From Termitomyces sp. T153 (taxonomy: Eukaryota; Basidiomycota; Agaricomycetes; Agaricales; Lyophyllaceae), in assembly GCA_018296165.2 (NCBI GenBank), contig JACKQL020000067.1, positions 208,016-272,015 of the forward strand: DNA of 64,000 bases, given 5' to 3'. This document shows, in pieces, positions 59,360-64,000 of this stretch. The notes beneath the pieces are model-generated. The model did no database searches. It was not told where the DNA came from and saw only the letters and a list, made by a program, of their open reading frames with translations. The first letter of the stretch is position 1. Each line of letters opens with the position of its first letter. The position numbers and the translations under genes are program-made.

Positions 59360-60690
59360 CTTCTGCATTGTTTTCCATCATGATATCTATGGCCATAAGC
59401 ATATCAAAAAATAATTGCTGCACCTTTGGTTGCTAAAAATATGTTGCAGCTTCTTCAAACAAATGCTTTGATCTTTAAAAGTAATGAAGATCAGATTGTA
59501 ATAGAGAAGCTGTGATCTTATGATTCTGCAAGTAACATCCAACCAAGTTCTCATATTCTTTGTTCCTGCAACCAGTATCCTTGAGCCTATGAGTTAGTCT
59601 TGCAAGTCAAAGAGAATGATATTCTATGAGACATGCCTTTCTTTGTAATCAGCTGAATAAGTACAAAAGTGGGAATAAAGGTGCCACATATTTCCATCAC
59701 TACATTTCAAAGCAATCCTATCCTTATAGATTCTTTTAAATTCCTCTGTAAGTAGGTGTTTCTATATAGCTTGAATGAGTTCTCAGCAAAGAAATGTCAA
59801 AATTGATAGTGTAAGTGGTGTGCCAAAAAGTTCATCATATTTGTCTTTAACAAGATCTGGTATCTGAAAAAGAGAAATATGAGTTTTTGTGAGGAATATA
59901 AGCAATAAGATAATAGACAGATAGCAAATATGCAATGTGATGTGCTGAAAAGCTAGCTGTTTTGCCTTGAATATATTTGGACATGCTTCCAAACTATGCA
60001 TTAAGTGGCCATAGTGAAGCTGTACCAAAGTTTGCAAGTTGAGTTGAATCTGAATAGAGCATCAATGAAACCACAGCTGTTTTAAGATCACAGTCTTCAA
60101 CTGGAGTGATAGTTTCTTCCAATGTTAGAAAGTAATCTGATGTATAGGCTTCTCCATAGACCTGCTGTTATGGTTCATCTTCTGAAGGTTTCTTAGAGAG
60201 CTGGAACTCATGCCAACAAAACTCACTTTCCCATGTCTATTGTCACATAATATACAGAGAAGCAAAGTTATCCTAAAAGGAAGGTTTTTGGTCAGCACTT
60301 ACTCATCACTTTCTTCCTAGGAGCCACTTTTCCATGTCTATTGTCACATAATATATAGTGATGTGTGTAGCTCACAAACAACTCAACCACATCATGATTC
60401 AAGGATACTAATATGTTGAAATGACACCAAACTACATAATCTTGGATACCTGACTTGAGCACTTCCACAAGATCTTGATGAAAAAAATCAATTTTGAGAG
60501 TTGGTGCATCATTTTCAGATTGATAGGATCTGTGTGTAAGTGGTAGTGGAAGTTTCACAGATCCTTGTCTCCATTTGTCACTAGAAAACCATGAGGGAAG
60601 CAAGCTAGTACTATTTGTATCTGGCACATGAAAGCCATTAAGTTGCCTGTTCTCCTGAATTGTACTGAAACCCTGAAAGTGTTGAAGTTT
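59360..60690 (-). pseudogene. Plavaka-type DNA transposase relic, right arm
   Basis: Reverse-complement copy of 33,430-34,760 with the same lesions and only a few extra substitutions (one in 103 codons in the N-terminal frame). The shared lesions show that decay preceded the duplication. Confidence 0.7.
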
Positions 60691-60875
60691 GAAATCTGGG
60701 GCTAAGATGACAGATCAAACCAAGCAATACAGAGTAGCAAGAGTAAGCTTATTGGAAGGATAGAACCAGCTCATGAGGCAAAAGACAGATGCAGTAAGAA
60801 AAGGGAAGAATTGACTAGTTGATTCATCTGTTTGTGTTCCAATTTCTAGTAGGACCAAAGACAGAAAGAGGATCT

Positions 60876-61342
60876 TGTAAGGGCAATCTCTGCAGGCTGT
60901 GGCTCAGTCACACAACTGGAAGAGGGAGATCCAAAATGTATTCAGTACTGTACAGTGTCTACAAGGAGATCCAAAGAGAACAAGTCTGGGGATTCCCTAT
61001 GCCAGTGTGATGCTTCAGAGGCTTCAGAAGCATAAGAACCAACTGTACAGTGTGCTGCAGCCACACTCATACCATATCTGGAATATAAAGATTGTGACAT
61101 GTCCAAAAATGGCCAAACCTCCAGAAGTCCAAGTTATGCACTGAGCAGGAGCAAGGTTGGGAAGCTAAGAGTCAGGCATCAGGGTCTTGTCTAGCAGAGA
61201 AGTAAGAATAAATTGAGAGAGGCAGGGGGAGATGAAAAAGTTTAGGGTAGGGATGGACTGGAAGCAGCTGGAAAGACTTGGAACTGCCTGGGAACAGCTG
61301 AGAAATGGCTGGGATCACCTGGAAAAGGATAGTTTCCTGACA
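60876..61342 (-). repeat. Solo LTR-A, right arm
   Basis: Counterpart of 32,778-33,244. Both flanks are AGATC in the LTR's orientation, confirming the target site duplication. Diverged from the left copy at several positions. Confidence 0.8.
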
Positions 61343-61558
61343 GATCTAAAGCTTATTCCTCAAGAATTTATGCATACATGTAGGTGCATCTGCAATATGG
61401 TAGATGTGATATCCTTATCAGGATCTTGAGATGGTGGAACTCTATAGCAGCAGAAGGAACTTGTCTCATTGGGCTCAGTTTCCAATAGTTTGGCCAGTGG
61501 TTGGGGGCTCAGATACTTCTTCTGCATAGTGCCACTTGCTCATGCACACCTCTTCTAA

Positions 61559-62435
61559 TGATACAATGTTGCCACATCATTAGGAACATAATAAAACACT
61601 AGAAGTCAAAAACAAACATTTACCAAGGCTGAAAACTGTATGCCTCCTGGTAAAACAAGTTCCTGCAACTTTATCTCTTCAAAATACACCAGAAGCAAAA
61701 CAGAACAGGATAGGACAAGGACTATACTAGACTATACACTCAATAATAGTCCAATCACTGTCATGGGAGGAGAAGCATGGGACTGGCAAAAGCACCTGAG
61801 TGGCATTAATTCTGACAAGATCTAGATCTGATCTTGCCATATTGGAATGTTGACTGGAAGGAGGTAGAGGGGGAATGAATGAGAAAGAATGGAAGAACCT
61901 GAATGGGAAAGAACTTGAATGGAGAAGAATATGAAATGAATAAAGGAAGGGGAATGGAATGAATGGGAGGGAAAAGATGAATGGAAGAAATACAAAGGAG
62001 GAAGAGATAAATGGGGCAGATGGAAGCTAAGAATGCAAAGGAGGAATGATGGCACAAGGAACTAGCCTATGGCACTGAATCAGGCATACCAAAAAGGAGA
62101 ATTAGAATAACAGTTATGAATAAGGGGCTGGAAAGTATGGAACCAAAAGTCACATGTAGGGGGTGGTCTGTGCACTGTAGAAAGAGGTATAAATAGCCCA
62201 AGTAGAGTAGCAAATAGACAGGCAGTTAATAAGCAAAGGCTTGGTAGTTCCCAGGGAGTGAATCACTTAGGCTGGAGTTTGTTGAAACACCTCTTCATTC
62301 AGAATAGTAATATTTTGGAAGTAAACAACCTCAACTTCAAACATTTCTCAAGACATCAGTGTGGAATTGGAGTGGACTCTCTAAGTCTTCAAGAAAGCCC
62401 CAGAACTATTAGTATCACTCTAACCAAGTACTACA
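61559..62435 (+). mobile_element. Solo LTR present only in the right arm
   Basis: 877 bp starting TGATACAATG and ending AGTACTACA, with CTAA on both sides (61,555-61,558 and 62,436-62,439). The left arm has the empty site (around 32,553-32,560, reading GGTTAG). A TATAAATA box lies at 62,188-62,195, about 245 bp from the end, fitting an LTR promoter on the plus strand. Ends TG...CA and a 4 bp duplication indicate an LTR retrotransposon that has lost its interior. Strand is inferred from the TATA box. Confidence 0.82.
62188..62195 (+). promoter_or_regulatory. TATA box of the solo LTR
   Basis: TATAAATA inside the 877 bp LTR, followed by repeated AGTAGAGTAGCAAATAG-type sequence where transcription would start. 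Confidence 0.45.
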
Positions 62436-62594
62436 CTAACCTGGAATATTCTTTAGAGAATTGCTGCAGAGGTCATGGATCTCAAGGCAGGAAATCTATC
62501 AGGTAGTATAGAGTCTTCCAATTGTGATTTATACCTTGATTCAACCATGGACATATGAGGGATCTGACCAGGCCCAGATTTCAGAGGCTTCTGT

Positions 62595-62973
62595 TGTGAG
62601 CATCAATGCTAATGAGCAGTGACTTGCTAGTTGCTATCAAAAGAATGGTTGCAATACATAAACTGATACATGATGGGCAAACAGAAGAGTAGTTATATAG
62701 AAAGTAGATTATATATACTATATATGTGGCAGTACAATAGCTCAGGAGTCCAAATAACAGTGGTCTAGACAAGGTCAGCTAAATTATAAATGTAGATAAC
62801 TTGGCTCACACTAACCTTAATTGAAATCAGTATTAATGCTTTTGTGACTCTGACTTTGTTACAAGGATCACAGACATGTCCAAGTTCATAGGCATGCATG
62901 CCTACTTTATTTCCACTATTATCATGCCTTGCTAGTGTACATCTATGCTAACTCATTAGCTGAAATTGTCACA
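62595..62973 (-). repeat. Candidate gypsy LTR (type B), right arm
   Basis: Counterpart of 32,013-32,406 with several percent divergence; about 379 bp with TG...CA ends. The flanking module continues to about 63,240 on its outer side. Confidence 0.35.
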
Positions 62974-63320
62974 ATCCACTCCCAGACCTCTGGACCTCTC
63001 TCCAAGCCACCACACTCTCCTGGAGTCCCTACCAACACCCCCTCAACTCACCCCAACTTTTGTTCACCTATGGCACCTACCCTGGCTAACTCTGGCACTT
63101 CCCTAGCAAACTCTGACAGCCCCCTGGCAAACTCTGACACATTCCCTGCAGGCCCCATCACTTCCCCTTCTTCTTCCAAGCCCTTGAACCCTTCCAACAC
63201 TGTTTCTGATCCTGGAATATATCACTGACTTGTCACCAATTACTCAACCAGTCCAGAACATCATGACAACCCCAGGGTAGCTCACATTTTCATCAGATCC
63301 CATTAGTATATCACTGCAGC
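62974..63320 (-). repeat. Gypsy end module, right side
   Basis: Homologous to 31,922-32,012 and 5,800-5,945. Contains tandem TGGCAAACTCTGACA words (63,080-63,140). The left arm's homology stops at about 63,073; from there outwards this copy is single. Confidence 0.5.
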
Positions 63321-63678
63321 TGTAAGGGCAACCTCAATTGCAGCAGATCATAGCAGAGGGGAATCTGAAGTATATTAGTGGAGTAAACAATGATACAAAT
63401 TGGTAACTAATCACCTAGTAGAGGGAAATCCAAAGAGAACAAGTCTAAGGATCCCTGCTGCTTGGGACAGCACATCAGTGGGTGGCAGAGGCATGGGAAC
63501 TACTGTACAGGTGACTGGAGCTACTCCTAACCCTAGGGCAATGGTTGCTGAGGTAATACAGAGAACTCCAGAGTTCTCTGGAGATCTCTGGGGTTCTGGA
63601 AAGAGCCCTGGAGACATCAAACAAGCTGTGGAAGTGCTGGAACCAGTCATGGAGGTTGGAAATGGAAGTCCCCTGACA
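63321..63678 (-). repeat. LTR-A as 3' LTR of the chromodomain gypsy element
   Basis: 358 bp in minus orientation, from TGTCAGGGGACTTCC to GGTTGCCCTTACA. It is directly preceded (minus strand) by a polypurine tract GAAGGGGGGCGA at 63,679-63,690 and the element's coding end, so this copy is a 3' LTR. It ties the whole LTR-A family, including the solo copies, to a chromodomain gypsy element. Confidence 0.8.
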
Positions 63679-63704
63679 TCGCCCCCCTTCTAGCATGCAG
63701 TGTT

Positions 63705-64000
63705 TCAACATGCAGAGTAGAAGTAGTCTCTGATTGTGCAGTCCACTGGTGAGATAGTATAGATGCTCCATATGGCATGTGGGGCATCTGGATATCTCCA
63801 ATGGAACTCCTTAACAAGTCTGGGGGCATGTACATTCTCCTGTGGCTCCCAGGAAATATCCTCAGTCCTGTAGCCTTTCCACTTCATCTTGTACTGTAGT
63901 CATCTCCAGAATAAACAGCTGTCCAGGATTTCTTCCACTTCATACTCTTCATTGCTGTTGACCACTACTGGGGGTGGCAGAGGTGGCAGACATCACCTTG
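63705..64000 (-). pseudogene. Chromodomain at the integrase C-terminus of a gypsy element (partial)
   Basis: Minus-strand frame entering from the right edge: EEYEVEEILDSCLFWR, a TGA at 63,900-63,902, then LQYKMKWKGYRTEDISWEPQ and APRLVKEFHWRYPDAP. This is a chromodomain (aromatic residues Y, W, W in place) as found at the end of chromovirus integrases, which steers integration to heterochromatin. The TGA sits in an Arg-rich spot of the family, again CGA to TGA. The rest of pol lies outside the window. Confidence 0.85.

Larger units (their letters stand above)
47629..63073 (-). repeat. Right arm of a giant inverted duplication
   Basis: Partner of 31,922-46,443. It is about 0.9 kb longer, almost entirely because of an 877 bp solo LTR at 61,559-62,435. 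Its inner border lies inside the kinase gene, 54 bp after that gene's ATG. Outwards it continues into a chromodomain gypsy element, whereas the left arm ends in copia sequence. Confidence 0.95.

Noticed and set aside
62929..63228. Plus-strand Pro/Ser-rich frame that looks like a gag N-terminus
   Set aside because: The same sequence reads as the purine-rich end of a gypsy element on the minus strand, in line with the chromodomain to its right. Orientation is not proven, so it is listed only as a repeat module.

Overview
The window is nuclear DNA of a filamentous basidiomycete, most probably an Agaricomycete. The genes are cut by many 45-60 nt GT-AG introns. The repeats are typical of that group: Ty3/gypsy elements including a chromodomain type, Ty1/copia elements, a Plavaka-type transposase relic and a LINE-like ORF1. 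A Ceratobasidiaceae/Rhizoctonia-like source is a guess from overall character only. No search could be run; families are named from motifs read by eye.

Layout. (1) 1-7,400 is repeat-rich: a LINE ORF1-like frame (1-1,337, minus), a decayed unrecognised repeat (1,947-4,416), and an LTR fragment followed by a gypsy gag-protease relic (6,038-7,290). (2) 7,400-24,540 is a normal-CpG gene island: a hypothetical ORF, glutamate decarboxylase (with breaks), a DOMON/cytochrome b561 membrane protein, nucleoside diphosphate kinase, complex III subunit QCR7, transketolase, the CMC2 cytochrome oxidase assembly factor, a GH31 alpha-xylosidase and an unrecognised helical protein. NDK/QCR7 and TKT/CMC2 are divergent pairs sharing short promoters of 185 and 136 bp. 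(3) 24,541-31,921 is a strongly CpG-depleted repeat block: an intron-containing repeat gene with a six-cysteine cluster, a gypsy pol relic on the minus strand and a copia RT/RNase H relic on the plus strand. (4) 31,922-63,073 is a giant inverted duplication. The left arm (31,922-46,443) and right arm (47,629-63,073) flank a 1,185 bp unique centre. (5) 63,073-64,000 is the 3' end of a chromodomain gypsy element with its polypurine tract and LTR.

The inverted duplication is the main discovery. Each arm carries, from outside in: a gypsy end module, a solo LTR, a Plavaka relic, a second solo LTR, a miniature LTR element of about 1.07 kb (TRIM-like), a copia gag-integrase relic, a gypsy gag relic, a tRNA-headed SINE-like repeat with a tetranucleotide tail, a normal-CpG segment with a 182-residue protein gene, and degenerate minisatellites. 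The centre holds an aminoglycoside/choline-kinase-type gene (46,840-47,682, minus). Its promoter and first 54 coding bases lie in the right arm, so the left arm has a truncated copy of its 5' end pointing back at it. The arms are not copies made by an assembler: the right arm alone has an 877 bp solo LTR with a 4 bp target duplication, a tetranucleotide array is 12 units on one side and 22 on the other, the left has a 35 bp tandem duplication, and an inner segment differs (51 versus 91 nt). Identity is essentially complete in the inner part and falls outwards.

The repeat blocks are nearly free of CG dinucleotides. In the gypsy pol relic all six in-frame stops I found are TGA, several at positions where the family has arginine, as expected from CGA to TGA decay of methylated CpG. 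Limits: exon borders, repeat ends and arm edges are read by eye and may be off by a few bases.
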